A stretch of DNA of 64,000 nucleotides, taken from Pseudomonas sp. MH9.2 (GTDB lineage: Bacteria > Pseudomonadota > Gammaproteobacteria > Pseudomonadales > Pseudomonadaceae). The notes under the pieces were generated by a model, which was not told where the DNA came from, did no database searches, and worked only from the letters and a program-made list of their open reading frames with translations. The position numbers were made by a program, and so were the translations under genes. The stretch spans positions 4,802,501 to 4,866,500 of the forward strand of contig NZ_CP133784.1 of assembly GCF_034353875.1 (NCBI RefSeq), read 5' to 3'. This document shows, one piece after another, positions 1 through 9,743 of this stretch (the stretch's first letter is position 1; every line of letters begins with the position of its first letter).

Positions 1-176
1 ACCCTAAAGGGCTGTATCGCAAAGCCAGGAACGGGCAACTCCGTGACTTCACAGGGATCGACTCCCCTTATGAGGCGCCGGTATGCCCTGAACTGTATAT
101 ACCGTCTGATTGTGTGACCGTCGAGGAGGCAGTGGATATCATCGTGTCATGGATGTGCACGCGTCTGCGGGGCTGA
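1..176 (+). CDS. cysC: adenylylsulfate kinase CysC, C-terminal end (partial)
   Basis: The frame open from base 3 to the TGA at 174-176 encodes the last 57 residues of an APS kinase, which phosphorylates adenylylsulfate to PAPS in cytoplasmic sulfate assimilation. The PKGLYRKAR segment, the FTGIDSPYE(A/P)P block and the closing [11 protein letters not shown] helix are typical of the CysC C-terminus. The catalytic P-loop lies outside the window, so free-standing CysC cannot be told from the kinase half of a CysNC fusion. A short weak inverted repeat follows the stop. Family identity is secure; fusion status is unknown. Confidence 0.85.
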   Translation, partial: PKGLYRKARNGQLRDFTGIDSPYEAPVCPELYIPSDCVTVEEAVDIIVSWMCTRLRG

Positions 177-276
177 CCGAACCGTTCGGCATCACATTGG
201 AACGCCCCGTCTAAAATAATTGGCAAGCCGTTTTTCTCTGTCATTATTGTTTTTTAAACAGTGACAGGAGTTCGCC

Positions 277-924
277 ATGCCTCTTCGTCTTATGAGCATA
301 CATTCGCTTCGCTTGGTGGGGGGTATGGCGGTGCTGGATTTTTTAAACAGTTGCAATGGCCGCCGACCAGGAACGTCATTGGGCGAAGTTGCCGAAAGCT
401 TGTTGACCCTGGAGGACGTCATTTATTGGTTTCAGCATGCGAACTTGATCAGTACGGCTGAACGCGACCATCTTCTGGCATTGATCCCGGCTTCGTCTTA
501 TCAGCAGAACAATGCTTATCAGCAGATGATCGCGTTTCGCGAACAGCTATATGGGTTATTTTTCCCTATTGCCGAGGGGCACCGGATAACTCCCGCAGCC
601 CTTGATTCCCTTAATAAAGCCTTGGTGGATGCAGCGCCTTACCGTCAATTGGCGTTGGTGGAGGGCGCTACGACATGGGTGTGGTGTCGTAGCCACACGC
701 TGGAAGAAGTGATAGCAAGCCTGATCGGTCGCTTGGCGGTGCAGGCAGCCTCATTATTAACATCTCCAGAGTTGGCCCGGCTCAAGCTCTGTTCAACCCT
801 TGCCTGCGACTGGCTGTTTCTCGATACCTCGAAAAATGGTCGTCGACGCTGGTGCCAGATGAGTATCTGCGGCAGTCGAGAGAAGGCGAAAAGGGCTTCG
901 ACCGCGTATGAGCCTGTTGAGTAG
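277..924 (+). CDS. CGNR zinc-finger (ABATE domain) putative regulator
   Basis: This 215-residue protein has the two-part layout of the CGNR/ABATE family: an N-terminal helical ABATE domain and a C-terminal treble-clef-like zinc finger. Candidate ligands are Cys172, Cys177, Cys193 and Cys198, with the family's FLDxSKNxRRRWC stretch between them. The signature reads CGSR (198-201) instead of CGNR. Members are presumed DNA-binding stress or metabolic regulators, but few have been studied. An AGGAG sits 7 bases before the ATG at 277. The gene stands alone and converges with the next gene, so no target can be inferred from context. Confidence 0.8.
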   Translation: MPLRLMSIHSLRLVGGMAVLDFLNSCNGRRPGTSLGEVAESLLTLEDVIYWFQHANLISTAERDHLLALIPASSYQQNNAYQQMIAFREQLYGLFFPIAEGHRITPAALDSLNKALVDAAPYRQLALVEGATTWVWCRSHTLEEVIASLIGRLAVQAASLLTSPELARLKLCSTLACDWLFLDTSKNGRRRWCQMSICGSREKAKRASTAYEPVE

Positions 925-975
925 GGCCATGTGGAGTGCTTGGTTTGCCTGTGAGGCGCGTGCAGCGGGTTGAGT

Positions 976-1482
976 TCACTCGTTGTATTTAGCCTGGAGC
1001 TGTTTCGCCATTTTCAGGTGCTCCTGCAACGTGATTAATGTCTCTTTGGCGAAGGCAGTGAGTGCTGGCGTCTGCGATGTTCTTACTTCATCTTCAAACA
1101 ACTGGATGATGGCCTCATGCGCCTTCACCTGGTTGCTGACGTAGGCGTTGTCGAACGACGCACCGCGGTACTGAAGAATCATGTTCTTGGTGCGATCCAT
1201 CAGCTCGGTTTCGCGCGCCAACGGTACCTTCAATGCTTTAGCGACGGTGGCCAGTTTCTGGTTGGCGTCGGTGTGGTCCTTAATCATCAGTTGAGCAAAG
1301 TTTTTCACATCCTCGGATTGGCTTTTTTCCAGCGCCAGTTGGCTGGTCTGGATTACTGCCATGCTTTTGGCCGAGGCATGGTCAACAAAGACCGCCGGGT
1401 AAGCCGCATAGGCAGGCGCGCAGGCCATACCGAACAACAGAGCAAAACCGGTCACTCGAAGGATAGAAGAATAGCGCTTCAT
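976..1482 (-). CDS. DUF4142 family secreted protein
   Basis: The 168-residue protein begins MKRYSSIL at 1482. The open frame extends 10 codons further upstream, but the signal peptide fits this internal ATG better. A hydrophobic core (about residues 8-20) and an AYA-A site near residue 26 predict export to the periplasm. The mature part is all helical and ferritin-like, as in DUF4142, with the family phrases AKSMAVIQTSQLALEKS and KNFAQLMIKDHTDANQKL. Its biochemical role is unknown. It is monocistronic and converges with the CGNR gene. Confident in family, not in function. Confidence 0.8.
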   Translation of the reverse strand: MKRYSSILRVTGFALLFGMACAPAYAAYPAVFVDHASAKSMAVIQTSQLALEKSQSEDVKNFAQLMIKDHTDANQKLATVAKALKVPLARETELMDRTKNMILQYRGASFDNAYVSNQVKAHEAIIQLFEDEVRTSQTPALTAFAKETLITLQEHLKMAKQLQAKYNE

Positions 1483-1669
1483 GCTTGAGTACCTCAGACG
1501 GATAAACAACAAGGCTCGGTAAGGCTAACCGATCACGCGCTATGAATGCGTGCTGCGGCGAGGTCTTGGCACCTCACAAAGGGTTTGAAGTCATGGACCC
1601 TAAAAGGTTTAACGAATGAGATAAGCAACCGATGAGCGGAGCTGTTCAGTGGTGCTGAAGCGCTTGTTT

Positions 1670-2989
1670 TCAGCGCGCCACATCCTGATGAGCAAACATC
1701 CTCACCGCATCCACGGCATGGCTTGTACCGTCGCTGATTTGCACAATGACCGAGCCGGCCTGATCCGCCAGTTCCACACCTTTGGCTGCGGTGGCCCGTG
1801 TATTGTTCATGCTGTCTATGGCCAACTGGGTTTCGCTCTGGATCACCTGAATCATGTCTGATATTTCTGCGGTGGAGCGACTGGTACGCCCTGCCAGTTG
1901 CCGGACTTCGTCGGCAACCACTGCGAATCCTCGACCCTGATCTCCAGCCCGAGCGGCTTCAATGGCTGCATTGAGGGCCAGCAAATTGGTTTGGTCGGCG
2001 ATGCTGCGGATGGTATTGACGATGGCGCTGATCTGGTCCGAGCGTTCACCCAACTGGGTGATGATCCGGGAGGAATTTTCGATATTCAGGGATATCTGGC
2101 GCATCTCACTGGCGGCCTGCTGAATCACTTGTGAGCCTTGCTCGGTGACTTTTTGTGTCTCGACCGAAATGTGAAATGCCTGCGCGGCGCTACGCGCATC
2201 CTGTTCATGTTGTTCGACGCGTGCGGTGATATCGGAGGCGAATTTGACCACCTTCCACAATTTGCCGCTGGCGTCGTATACCGGGTTGTAACTGGCCTCC
2301 ATCCAGAGGGTCTGGCCGCGCCTGCCAACCCGCTTGAACTGGCCACTGAAAAACTCACCCGTGTTCAAGCATCGCCAGAAATTCGCGTACTCATCACTGT
2401 TGATCAGTTCGGGCGGGCACAGCATTCGGTGATGCTGACCTAGCAGTTCAGTCAGGGTGTAGCCCACCAGTTTCAGAAAGTTTCCATTGGCGGCGAGAAT
2501 GCGTCCATCCAGATCGAACTCGATCACTGCCATGGAGCGGTCGATGGCCTGAAGCTTGTTTCGCGCCTCAGCTTCCAATTGGACTTTCTGAGTGACGTCC
2601 AGGGCATATTTTACGACTTTTACCACCTTGCCCATGGCGTCCTTGACCGGGTTATAACTGGCTTCGAGCCAGACAGGTTGCCCATCGCCTGCGACGCGGC
2701 GAAAAGTCGAGGACACGAAATCCCCCGCCCGCAGACGTGACCACAGCTGCGTGTATTCGTCGCTGTGACCGTACTCGTAAGTGCAGAACAATCGGTGTTC
2801 TTTACCGATCACACTCTCTCGTCGATAACGCAGGGTATTGAGAAAGTTGTCGTTGGCGCTGAGCACGGTGCCATTCAAGTCGAACTCGATGACCGCCATG
2901 GAGCGGTCGATGGCCTGCAGCAGACTGGCTTGCTGGGCAATGATTTGCTGCAAGTCATGTATAGCTTTTTTACGTGAGGAAAATAGCAT
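1670..2989 (-). CDS. bdlA: PAS-PAS-MCP chemoreceptor, BdlA-like
   Basis: The 439-residue protein has no membrane segment. It carries two closely similar PAS domains (about residues 20-135 and 145-255), each opening with [15 protein letters not shown], followed by a methyl-accepting signalling domain with the [24 protein letters not shown] hairpin tip. This length and order match BdlA, the cytoplasmic receptor that controls biofilm dispersion in P. aeruginosa. PAS1 has [21 protein letters not shown] and PAS2 [20 protein letters not shown], which suggests internal duplication. The gene stands alone, with an AT-rich upstream region. Other Aer-type energy-taxis receptors are an alternative; the symbol is by similarity only. 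Confidence 0.75.
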   Translation of the reverse strand: MLFSSRKKAIHDLQQIIAQQASLLQAIDRSMAVIEFDLNGTVLSANDNFLNTLRYRRESVIGKEHRLFCTYEYGHSDEYTQLWSRLRAGDFVSSTFRRVAGDGQPVWLEASYNPVKDAMGKVVKVVKYALDVTQKVQLEAEARNKLQAIDRSMAVIEFDLDGRILAANGNFLKLVGYTLTELLGQHHRMLCPPELINSDEYANFWRCLNTGEFFSGQFKRVGRRGQTLWMEASYNPVYDASGKLWKVVKFASDITARVEQHEQDARSAAQAFHISVETQKVTEQGSQVIQQAASEMRQISLNIENSSRIITQLGERSDQISAIVNTIRSIADQTNLLALNAAIEAARAGDQGRGFAVVADEVRQLAGRTSRSTAEISDMIQVIQSETQLAIDSMNNTRATAAKGVELADQAGSVIVQISDGTSHAVDAVRMFAHQDVAR

Positions 2990-3119
2990 GCTGCACCTGG
3001 CTCAGGAAAAAGGCATGGGTAAAAGCGCCTGGTCCGTAGCCAATGTGGCGAACAGAAGCCCTCTTACATGGGGTTATGCTAGAAGGCCATCATACGTATT
3101 TTGGTCTAAAAAGCTGTAA

Positions 3120-3155
3120 TTAGTTGTACGAAATTTTATTTTTGTACAGCTTATA
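3120..3155. promoter_or_regulatory. AT-rich inverted repeat upstream of the BdlA-like gene
   Basis: TGTAC (3125-3129) and GTACA (3144-3148) form an inverted repeat separated by 14 mostly A/T bases. It lies about 130 bases upstream of the receptor's start, in the 244-base gap between that gene and iolR, both of which are on the minus strand. It could be an operator or part of the promoter; no regulator is identified. Confidence 0.2.
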
Positions 3156-3233
3156 GTCATTTGAATTGCATGCTGTTGTTTTGGAGGGGTCGTGAATAAA
3201 GTGCGCCCTGAACCTGTCGGCCGTTGCTCGAGC

Positions 3234-4142
3234 CTAATCCTCAAACCCTACCTGCTCATGTATCTGATCGACTTTCAACTCCAGCCGATAAGCCACGGCG
3301 ATGAACAACGCCTGGCACAAGCACAGCGTTGCGCTCAGGGAGCGAAAGGCGAAGGAGCTGCCTTCGTTGACCAGCAGTATTGCGTTGGCGCGTTTGGCCA
3401 GAGGGGAGAGGTTGCTGTCGGTGATGATCAGGGTCTTGGCTTGATTGTGCTGGGCAATACGCAGGCAGTGTTGGGTTTCTTTGCCATAGGGGGTGAAGCT
3501 GATGGCGATGACCAGGTCGTTGGCGCGCACGCTGCGCATTTGCTCGCGATAGCTGCCGCCCAGGCCTGAGATCAGGTGGATGCGCTTGTTGGTGTGCTGC
3601 AGGTTGTACACCAAGTAATCGGCGACCGCGAAGGACCGACGCACACCAACCACATAGATATTGTCGGCGTTGACCACCAGATCAACCGCTTTATCGAAGG
3701 CTTCATCATCCAGTTCTGCGCCCAGACGCTCCAGCCCGGACAGCGTGGCATTCACACAGTCACGTGCCAGGTCGCCGCCGCTGGCTTTCTGTGACTTGTT
3801 GGCGATCATGCTGCGGATGCGCTGCTGGTAGTTCTGAACCGGAGTGGTCTTGTGGGTATAGGCCTCGCGAAACAGCGCCTGCATTTCGCTGAAGCCACTG
3901 AAACCGAACCGCTGGGAAAACCGCACGATGGCCGACGGATGCACTTCGCATTCGCGGGCGATATCGCTGATGCGGTCGACCATGATTCGGTCGCTTTGCT
4001 GGCTCATGTAGGCCGCAATGCGCTTGAGCTGACGCGGCAAGTTTTCGTATTCAGTGGTGATCAGCTTGAGCAGACTTTTGGCGTTCGCTGGAGGCATGTC
4101 GGCGCTGTTTTCGGGCAAGGCGTGCTGATCAGTGCTGGGCAT
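3234..4142 (-). CDS. iolR: RpiR/MurR-family regulator of inositol genes, IolR
   Basis: The 302-residue protein has an N-terminal RpiR helix-turn-helix (ISDIARECEVHPSAIVRFSQRFGFSGFSEMQ) and a C-terminal SIS sugar-phosphate-binding domain (YVVGVRRSFAVADY, VIAISFTPYGKET). The start at 4142 is chosen because GAAGGA lies 9 bases upstream; the frame runs on to 4214 without a better ribosome site. It is divergent from iolC across a 287-base gap holding two palindrome-like sites. This is the standard position for the iol repressor in proteobacteria, so repression relieved by an inositol breakdown intermediate is inferred. The shared gap also suggests autoregulation. Confidence 0.85.
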   Translation of the reverse strand: MPSTDQHALPENSADMPPANAKSLLKLITTEYENLPRQLKRIAAYMSQQSDRIMVDRISDIARECEVHPSAIVRFSQRFGFSGFSEMQALFREAYTHKTTPVQNYQQRIRSMIANKSQKASGGDLARDCVNATLSGLERLGAELDDEAFDKAVDLVVNADNIYVVGVRRSFAVADYLVYNLQHTNKRIHLISGLGGSYREQMRSVRANDLVIAISFTPYGKETQHCLRIAQHNQAKTLIITDSNLSPLAKRANAILLVNEGSSFAFRSLSATLCLCQALFIAVAYRLELKVDQIHEQVGFED

Positions 4143-4292
4143 ACGATTCAATCCTTCTGGCTTGCTCTTATAAGGCATTGCGCGCCGAAAGAACCGGCTC
4201 TGTGCCCCTGACAATAGACTGTGCAGTTTACAGGGGTTGTGAGTTATATCCTCGTCTGTTTAGCACGAAGTGCCCTTACACTAACGCGCATT

Positions 4293-4335
4293 GGAAAAAA
4301 CATTCTAAATAAAAAATTTATAGAATAAATATTGA
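4293..4335. promoter_or_regulatory. twin IolR-like operator before iolC
   Basis: Two sites of the form (G/A)GAA-N6-TTxx occur 29 bases apart: GGAA-N6-TTCT at 4293-4306 and AGAA-N6-TTGA at 4322-4335. Their inner halves form a perfect TTCTA-N13-TAGAA palindrome (4303-4325). GGAA-N6-TTCC is, to my knowledge, the motif described for the RpiR-type IolR of Sinorhizobium meliloti. The right site overlaps the proposed -35 of iolC, as expected for repression. A matching pair lies before the ABC importer. Confidence 0.55.
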
Positions 4336-4360
4336 TCGGCGTCGACAGACGTTCTAGTCT
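4332..4360 (+). promoter_or_regulatory. putative sigma-70 promoter of the iol operon
   Basis: TTGATC (4332-4337), a 17-base spacer and TAGTCT (4355-4360) form a plausible -35/-10 pair about 70 bases before the iolC start. The importer promoter at 14835-14863 has the same layout. Assigned by eye only. Confidence 0.4.
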
Positions 4361-4429
4361 GCACCCACCAAGAGCGTTTCGCGCAACCTCGGCGCGCAAC
4401 GCAGGCTGATAAAAATAACAGGAGCCAGC

Positions 4430-6367
4430 ATGGGCCAGACTCGTTTTGCCAGTGGGCGTCAACTGGATCTGATTTGCCTCGGACGCCTCGGCGTCGATCT
4501 TTACGCGCAGCAGGTCGGTGCACGGTTGGAAGATGTCAGCAGTTTTGCCAAATACCTCGGTGGCTCGTCGGCGAACATCGCATTCGGTACGGCTCGTTTG
4601 GGGCTCAAATCCGCCATGCTCAGCCGGGTCGGCGACGACCATATGGGCCGCTTCCTTCTCGAGTCACTGGTCCGGGAAGGGTGTGACGTCAGCGGGGTCA
4701 AGGTCGATCCGGAACGCTTGACCGCCCTGGTTCTGCTGGGTCTCAAGGACCGCGAAACCTTTCCTTTGGTGTTCTATCGCGAAAACTGCGCAGACATGGC
4801 GCTGCGCAGCGAGGACATCAGTGAAACGCTGATTGCTTCCAGTAAAGCGCTGTTGATCACCGGCACCCATTTCTCCACCGATCAGGTATTCAAGGCCAGC
4901 AGCGAGGCACTTGATTACGCCGAAAAACACAACGTCAAACGCATCCTCGATATCGACTACCGCCCGGTGTTGTGGGGTTTGGCAAGCAAAGCCGATGGCG
5001 AAACCCGGTTCGTCGCTGATCAAAAGGTCAGCCGGCATGTGCAGCGAATTCTGCCGCGCTTCGACCTGATCGTCGGTACCGAAGAAGAGTTTTTGATGGC
5101 TGGCGGTTGCAGCGACCTGCTCAGTGCGTTGCGCACGGTGCGTGGACTGACTGCCGCGACACTGGTGGTCAAGCTCGGCCCGCAAGGCTGTACGGTGATT
5201 CACGGGGTAATTCCGGCCTGCCTCGAAGATGGCGCGATCTACCCCGGCGTGCGGGTTGAAGTACTGAACGTTCTGGGGGCTGGCGACGCTTTCATGTCGG
5301 GTTATCTGAGTGGTTGGCTGAACGATGCCAGCGACGAGCGTTGCTGCCAGTTGGCCAATGCCTGCGGTGGTCTGGTGGTGTCCCGGCATGCCTGCGCACC
5401 CGCCATGCCGACCCCGGCGGAACTTGATTATCTGTTCAACAGCCCGGTGCCGATTACTCGCCCGGACCAGGACCCGATGCTGCAGCGCCTGCATCAAGTC
5501 AGCGTGCCGCGTAAACAATGGAAGCAGCTGTTTATCTTTGCCTTCGATCATCGTGGGCAACTGGTGGAACTGGCCCAGAAGGCGGGTCGTGACCTGAGCA
5601 GCATCAGTCAGCTCAAACAGCTATTTATTCAGGCAGTGGAGCGGGTCGAAATTGATTTGAAACAGCGGGGCATCGACGCCGATGTCGGGGTGTTGGCTGA
5701 TCAGCGTTTTGGGCAGGATTCACTAAACGCCGCTACCGGTCGAGGCTGGTGGGTCGCCCGCCCAGTGGAGGTGCAGGGCTCACGGCCGCTGATGTTCGAA
5801 CATGGTCGCTCCATCGGCAGCAATCTGCTGAGCTGGCCTCAGGAACACATCATCAAGTGCCTGGTGCAATTTCATCCCGATGACGAGCCGCTGTTGCGTC
5901 TGGAGCAAGAGGCACAGCTCATGGGGCTGTACCAGGCCGCACACGTCAGCGGGCATGAGCTGCTACTGGAAATAATTCCGCCCAAAGATCACCTGTCCCG
6001 CCATCCCGATGTGCTCTATCGCGCGCTGAAACGCCTGTACAACCTGGGCATTTTCCCCGCCTGGTGGAAGATCGAAGCGCAGACCGCCGAGGTCTGGCAG
6101 CAACTCGATGAGTTGATCCGTGAGCGTGATCCTTATTGCCGAGGAGTGGTGTTGCTGGGCTTGAACGCGCCTGTCGAAGCGTTGGCAAATGGCTTCAAGC
6201 AAGCTCGCCACAGCAGTAGTTGCCGGGGTTTTGCCGTGGGGCGGACGATCTTTCAGGCGCCGAGTCGGGCCTGGATGGCTGGCGAAATCGATGACGCGAC
6301 CTTGATCAGCCGCGTGCAAAGCACCTTCGTGTTCTTAATCGAGTCCTGGCGTGAGGCTCGTACCTGA
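4430..6367 (+). CDS. iolC: bifunctional 5-dehydro-2-deoxygluconokinase / DUF2090 aldolase-like protein
   Basis: The 645-residue protein joins a PfkB sugar kinase (about residues 1-325) to a DUF2090 TIM-barrel domain (about 335-640). The kinase has an N-terminal CLGRLGVDLYAQQVGARL stretch and the PfkB signature GAGD at 283-286, with Asp286 as the expected catalytic base. It should phosphorylate 2-deoxy-5-keto-D-gluconate. The DUF2090 part is thought to be the aldolase that splits the 6-phosphate into dihydroxyacetone phosphate and malonate semialdehyde. No separate iolJ is present in this cluster, which fits. AGGAG precedes the ATG by 6 bases. First gene of the operon. Confidence 0.9.
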   Translation: MGQTRFASGRQLDLICLGRLGVDLYAQQVGARLEDVSSFAKYLGGSSANIAFGTARLGLKSAMLSRVGDDHMGRFLLESLVREGCDVSGVKVDPERLTALVLLGLKDRETFPLVFYRENCADMALRSEDISETLIASSKALLITGTHFSTDQVFKASSEALDYAEKHNVKRILDIDYRPVLWGLASKADGETRFVADQKVSRHVQRILPRFDLIVGTEEEFLMAGGCSDLLSALRTVRGLTAATLVVKLGPQGCTVIHGVIPACLEDGAIYPGVRVEVLNVLGAGDAFMSGYLSGWLNDASDERCCQLANACGGLVVSRHACAPAMPTPAELDYLFNSPVPITRPDQDPMLQRLHQVSVPRKQWKQLFIFAFDHRGQLVELAQKAGRDLSSISQLKQLFIQAVERVEIDLKQRGIDADVGVLADQRFGQDSLNAATGRGWWVARPVEVQGSRPLMFEHGRSIGSNLLSWPQEHIIKCLVQFHPDDEPLLRLEQEAQLMGLYQAAHVSGHELLLEIIPPKDHLSRHPDVLYRALKRLYNLGIFPAWWKIEAQTAEVWQQLDELIRERDPYCRGVVLLGLNAPVEALANGFKQARHSSSCRGFAVGRTIFQAPSRAWMAGEIDDATLISRVQSTFVFLIESWREART

Positions 6368-6419
6368 CGTCGCCGCTGTGATTTGAAACCTGTCCGTTGA
6401 AAACAAAAAAGGTGCAGCC

Positions 6420-7355
6420 ATGCCCGTTTCCGCGCTCTCTCCCACCGGCCCTTCAGCGATCCGGATTGGCATCAACCCGATCTCCTGGAGCAACGATGAC
6501 CTGCCAGCCCTCGGTGGCGAAACACCTTTAAGCACGGCCCTCAGCGAAGGCAAGGAGATCGGCTACGAAGGCTTCGAACTCAACGGCAAGTTCCCCAAGG
6601 ACGCCAAGGGTGTCGGCGATGTACTGCGTCCTTACGATCTGGCACTGGTGTCCGGTTGGTATTCCAGCCGTCTGGCCCGACGTTCTGTTGCGGAGGAAAT
6701 CGAGGCCATTGCCGGTCATGTTCAGTTGCTCGCCGAAAACGGCGCCAACGTTTTAGTGTACGGCGAGGTCGCCGACTCGATTCAAGGCCAGCGCATCCCG
6801 CTGGTTGAACGGCCGCGCTTTCACAGCGATCAGGCCTGGCAGGAATACGCCGACAAACTCACCGAGTTGGCACGTTTCACCCTGTCCCAAGGTGTACGCC
6901 TGGCCTATCACCACCACATGGGTGCCTACGTCGAATCGCCGCAGGACATCGATAAATTGATGGCCTTGACCGGCAATGAAGTCGGGCTGTTGTTCGATTC
7001 GGGTCATTGCTATATGGGCGGAGGCGAGCCGTTGCAGGTGCTGACAACACACCTCCAGCGCATCTGCCATGTGCACTTCAAGGACGTGCGCAAGCCGGTC
7101 GTGCAACTGGCGCGCAACAACCTGTGGAGCTTCCCCGACTGCATCATCAACGGCACATTCACCGTGCCGGGGGATGGCGATATCGACTTCGCAGCGTTGC
7201 TCGACGTGCTGTTGGCTGCGGACTACAGCGGCTGGCTGGTGGTCGAGGCGGAGCAGGATCCGGCTGTCGCGCCGAGTTACGCCTACGCAAAAAAAGGCTA
7301 CGAAACGTTGCGCGGTCTGCTGACCCATGCTCAGAAAAGGAGCGCCGGACAATGA
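6420..7355 (+). CDS. iolE: myo-inosose-2 dehydratase
   Basis: The 311-residue protein is an AP-endonuclease-2-type TIM barrel with IolE-specific text: IRIGINPISWSNDD at the N-terminus, AYHHHMGAYVESPQDIDKLM in the middle, LLFDSGHCYMGGG and HVHFKDVRKPV further on. These carry the expected metal-binding His, Asp and Glu residues. It dehydrates 2-keto-myo-inositol to 3D-3,5/4-trihydroxycyclohexane-1,2-dione. It lies 52 bases after iolC, and its stop overlaps the iolB start (ATGA), so the two are translationally coupled. Confidence 0.93.
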   Translation: MPVSALSPTGPSAIRIGINPISWSNDDLPALGGETPLSTALSEGKEIGYEGFELNGKFPKDAKGVGDVLRPYDLALVSGWYSSRLARRSVAEEIEAIAGHVQLLAENGANVLVYGEVADSIQGQRIPLVERPRFHSDQAWQEYADKLTELARFTLSQGVRLAYHHHMGAYVESPQDIDKLMALTGNEVGLLFDSGHCYMGGGEPLQVLTTHLQRICHVHFKDVRKPVVQLARNNLWSFPDCIINGTFTVPGDGDIDFAALLDVLLAADYSGWLVVEAEQDPAVAPSYAYAKKGYETLRGLLTHAQKRSAGQ

Positions 7356-8161
7356 GCCTGTTGGTCAAAAGCAAGCCTGAAGGCCGCACCCTGGTCGAAC
7401 TCGGTGCTGGAGTTTTGGAGTACGTGGGCTTCGCCGCCTATCGTCTGACGGTCGGCGAAAGTCTGCCAGTCAGTGCCGGGGACAAAGAACTGTGTCTGGT
7501 CCTGCTCAGCGGGCGGGTTAGCATCAAGGGTGAGGCGCCGGGGCAGGGTGGTTTTCAGTGGGAAAACATCGGAGATCGCAAGTCGGTCTTCGAAGATAAA
7601 TCGCCGTTCGCGGTGTACCTGCCGCCCCATAGCCAAGCCCAAATAACCGCGCTCAGCGCTGTGCAGGTCGCGGTCTGCGCAGCCCCTGGCGATGTCACGA
7701 AAAATCTGTCTGCGCGCTTGATCACTCCCGGCAGCATGAAACGCAGCACGCGGGGCAAGGCGGCCAATACCCGTTATGTCTGCGACATCCTTCCCGATAC
7801 TGAGCCAGCGCATTCATTGCTGGTGGTGGAAGTGCGCACACCGTCCGGGCATTCGTCGAGTTATCCACCGCACAAACACGATCAGGACGACCTGCCGCAC
7901 GAAAGTTTTCTGGAAGAAACCTATTACCACCAGATCAACCCACCTCAGGGTTTCGTGTTCCAGCGCGTGTACACCGATGATCGCAGCCTTGATCAGTCGA
8001 TGGCCGTGGAAAACAACGATCTGGTGACCGTGCCCAAGGGCTATCACCCGGTCAGTGTGCCGTATGGCTACGAGTCCTATTACCTGAACGTAATGGCCGG
8101 GCCGAAGCGCGCCTGGCAATTTCATAACGATCCCCAGCACAGCTGGCTGCTGGATCTTTGA
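7352..8161 (+). CDS. iolB: 5-deoxy-glucuronate isomerase
   Basis: The 269-residue double-cupin protein converts 5-deoxy-glucuronate to 2-deoxy-5-keto-gluconate. The C-terminal cupin shows the metal-binding phrase [19 protein letters not shown] and the closing [23 protein letters not shown], both typical of IolB. The ATG at 7352 overlaps the iolE stop, and GGAG lies 9-12 bases upstream. The same frame is open much further upstream within iolE, but that part is shadow. Confidence 0.93.
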   Translation: MSLLVKSKPEGRTLVELGAGVLEYVGFAAYRLTVGESLPVSAGDKELCLVLLSGRVSIKGEAPGQGGFQWENIGDRKSVFEDKSPFAVYLPPHSQAQITALSAVQVAVCAAPGDVTKNLSARLITPGSMKRSTRGKAANTRYVCDILPDTEPAHSLLVVEVRTPSGHSSSYPPHKHDQDDLPHESFLEETYYHQINPPQGFVFQRVYTDDRSLDQSMAVENNDLVTVPKGYHPVSVPYGYESYYLNVMAGPKRAWQFHNDPQHSWLLDL

Positions 8162-8204
8162 TTCTGTTTTTTTAGTGTTTGAATTGAGTGCGAGGAGCAG
8201 CGGC

Positions 8205-9707
8205 ATGAGCGAGTCCCCGGTTATCGGCCATTACATCAATGGCAAGGTGCAAGAAGGCGCCAGCGAGCGCTACAGCAACGTGTTCAATCCGGCGACCGGC
8301 AGCGTGCAGGCACGGGTCGCGCTGGCAACCTTGAAAACCGTGGACGAGGCCGTCGCTGCTGCGCTGGCGGCGTTCCCGGCCTGGGCCGATCAGTCGTCCC
8401 TGCGCCGTGCGCGGGTGATGTTCAAGTTCAAGGAGCTGCTCGATCAGCACCACGACGAGCTGGCGGAAATCATTAGCCGCGAACATGGCAAGGTGTTCTC
8501 CGACGCCAAGGGCGAAGTGACGCGCGGGATCGAAATCGTCGAGTTCGCCTGCGGTGCGCCGAGCCTGTTGAAAACCGACTTCAGTGACAACATCGGTGGC
8601 GGCATCGACAACTGGAACCTGCGTCAGCCACTCGGCGTTTGTGCCGGGGTCACACCGTTCAACTTTCCGGTGATGGTGCCGCTGTGGATGATTCCCATGG
8701 CGCTGGTTACCGGCAACGCTTTCATTCTAAAACCTTCCGAACGCGATCCGTCGGCCAGCCTGTTGATGGCGCGATTGCTCACCGAAGCGGGTCTGCCTGA
8801 TGGTGTGTTCAACGTGGTGCAGGGCGACAAGGTGGCGGTTGACGGCTTGCTGCAACACCCGGACATCGAGGCGATTTCTTTCGTCGGCTCGACGCCGATT
8901 GCCGAGTACATCTACCAACAAGGGACTTCCCGGGGCAAGCGTGTACAAGCCTTGGGCGGGGCCAAGAACCACATGATCGTTATGCCTGACGCCGACCTGG
9001 ACCAAGCGGCCGACGCACTGATCGGCGCGGCTTACGGTTCGGCGGGCGAGCGCTGCATGGCGATTTCCATTGCGGTGGCGGTGGGTGATGTGGGTGATCG
9101 TCTGATTGAAAAGCTGCTGCCACGTATTGATCAGCTCAAGGTCGGCAACGGCATGCAGAGCGACATCGACATGGGCCCGCTGGTGACCGACGTGCACAAG
9201 GCCAAGGTCGAGGGCTTCATTGATCAGGGTGTGGCGCAGGGCGCGCAACTGCTCGTCGATGGACGCCACTTCACGGTGCCGGGCGCCGAACAGGGCTTTT
9301 TTGTCGGCGCCACACTGTTCGATAACGTCACGCCTGAAATGAGCATCTATAAAGAAGAAATTTTCGGTCCGGTGCTCGGCATCGTCCGCGTAGCAGATTT
9401 CGCCAGCGCGGTGGCGCTGATCAATGCCCATGAATTTGGCAACGGCGTGTCGTGCTTCACCCGTGACGGCGGCATTGCTCGCGCATTCGCCCGCACGATC
9501 AAGGTTGGCATGGTCGGTATCAATGTGCCTATCCCCGTGCCCATGGCCTGGCATTCGTTTGGCGGCTGGAAGCGCTCGCTGTTCGGCGATCACCACGCCT
9601 ATGGCGAAGAAGGCATGCGTTTCTATAGCCGCTACAAAAGCGTAATGCAGCGCTGGCCCGACAGCATCGCCAACGGCCCCGAATTCAGTATGCCGACCGC
9701 TAAATAA
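8205..9707 (+). CDS. mmsA: CoA-acylating methylmalonate/malonate-semialdehyde dehydrogenase
   Basis: The 500-residue aldehyde dehydrogenase has the MMSDH-type active-site stretch [11 protein letters not shown] with the catalytic Cys at residue 284, and the N-terminal [11 protein letters not shown]. In this operon it should act as IolA, turning malonate semialdehyde into acetyl-CoA, CO2 and NADH. The same family serves valine degradation, so a second mmsA elsewhere would be expected. The start at 8205 has GAGGAG 7 bases upstream; the frame opens 10 codons earlier without a ribosome site. Confidence 0.9.
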   Translation: MSESPVIGHYINGKVQEGASERYSNVFNPATGSVQARVALATLKTVDEAVAAALAAFPAWADQSSLRRARVMFKFKELLDQHHDELAEIISREHGKVFSDAKGEVTRGIEIVEFACGAPSLLKTDFSDNIGGGIDNWNLRQPLGVCAGVTPFNFPVMVPLWMIPMALVTGNAFILKPSERDPSASLLMARLLTEAGLPDGVFNVVQGDKVAVDGLLQHPDIEAISFVGSTPIAEYIYQQGTSRGKRVQALGGAKNHMIVMPDADLDQAADALIGAAYGSAGERCMAISIAVAVGDVGDRLIEKLLPRIDQLKVGNGMQSDIDMGPLVTDVHKAKVEGFIDQGVAQGAQLLVDGRHFTVPGAEQGFFVGATLFDNVTPEMSIYKEEIFGPVLGIVRVADFASAVALINAHEFGNGVSCFTRDGGIARAFARTIKVGMVGINVPIPVPMAWHSFGGWKRSLFGDHHAYGEEGMRFYSRYKSVMQRWPDSIANGPEFSMPTAK

Positions 9708-9743
9708 ATCGTGTGCGCGTGGACATTTTGGAGAACAAGAACA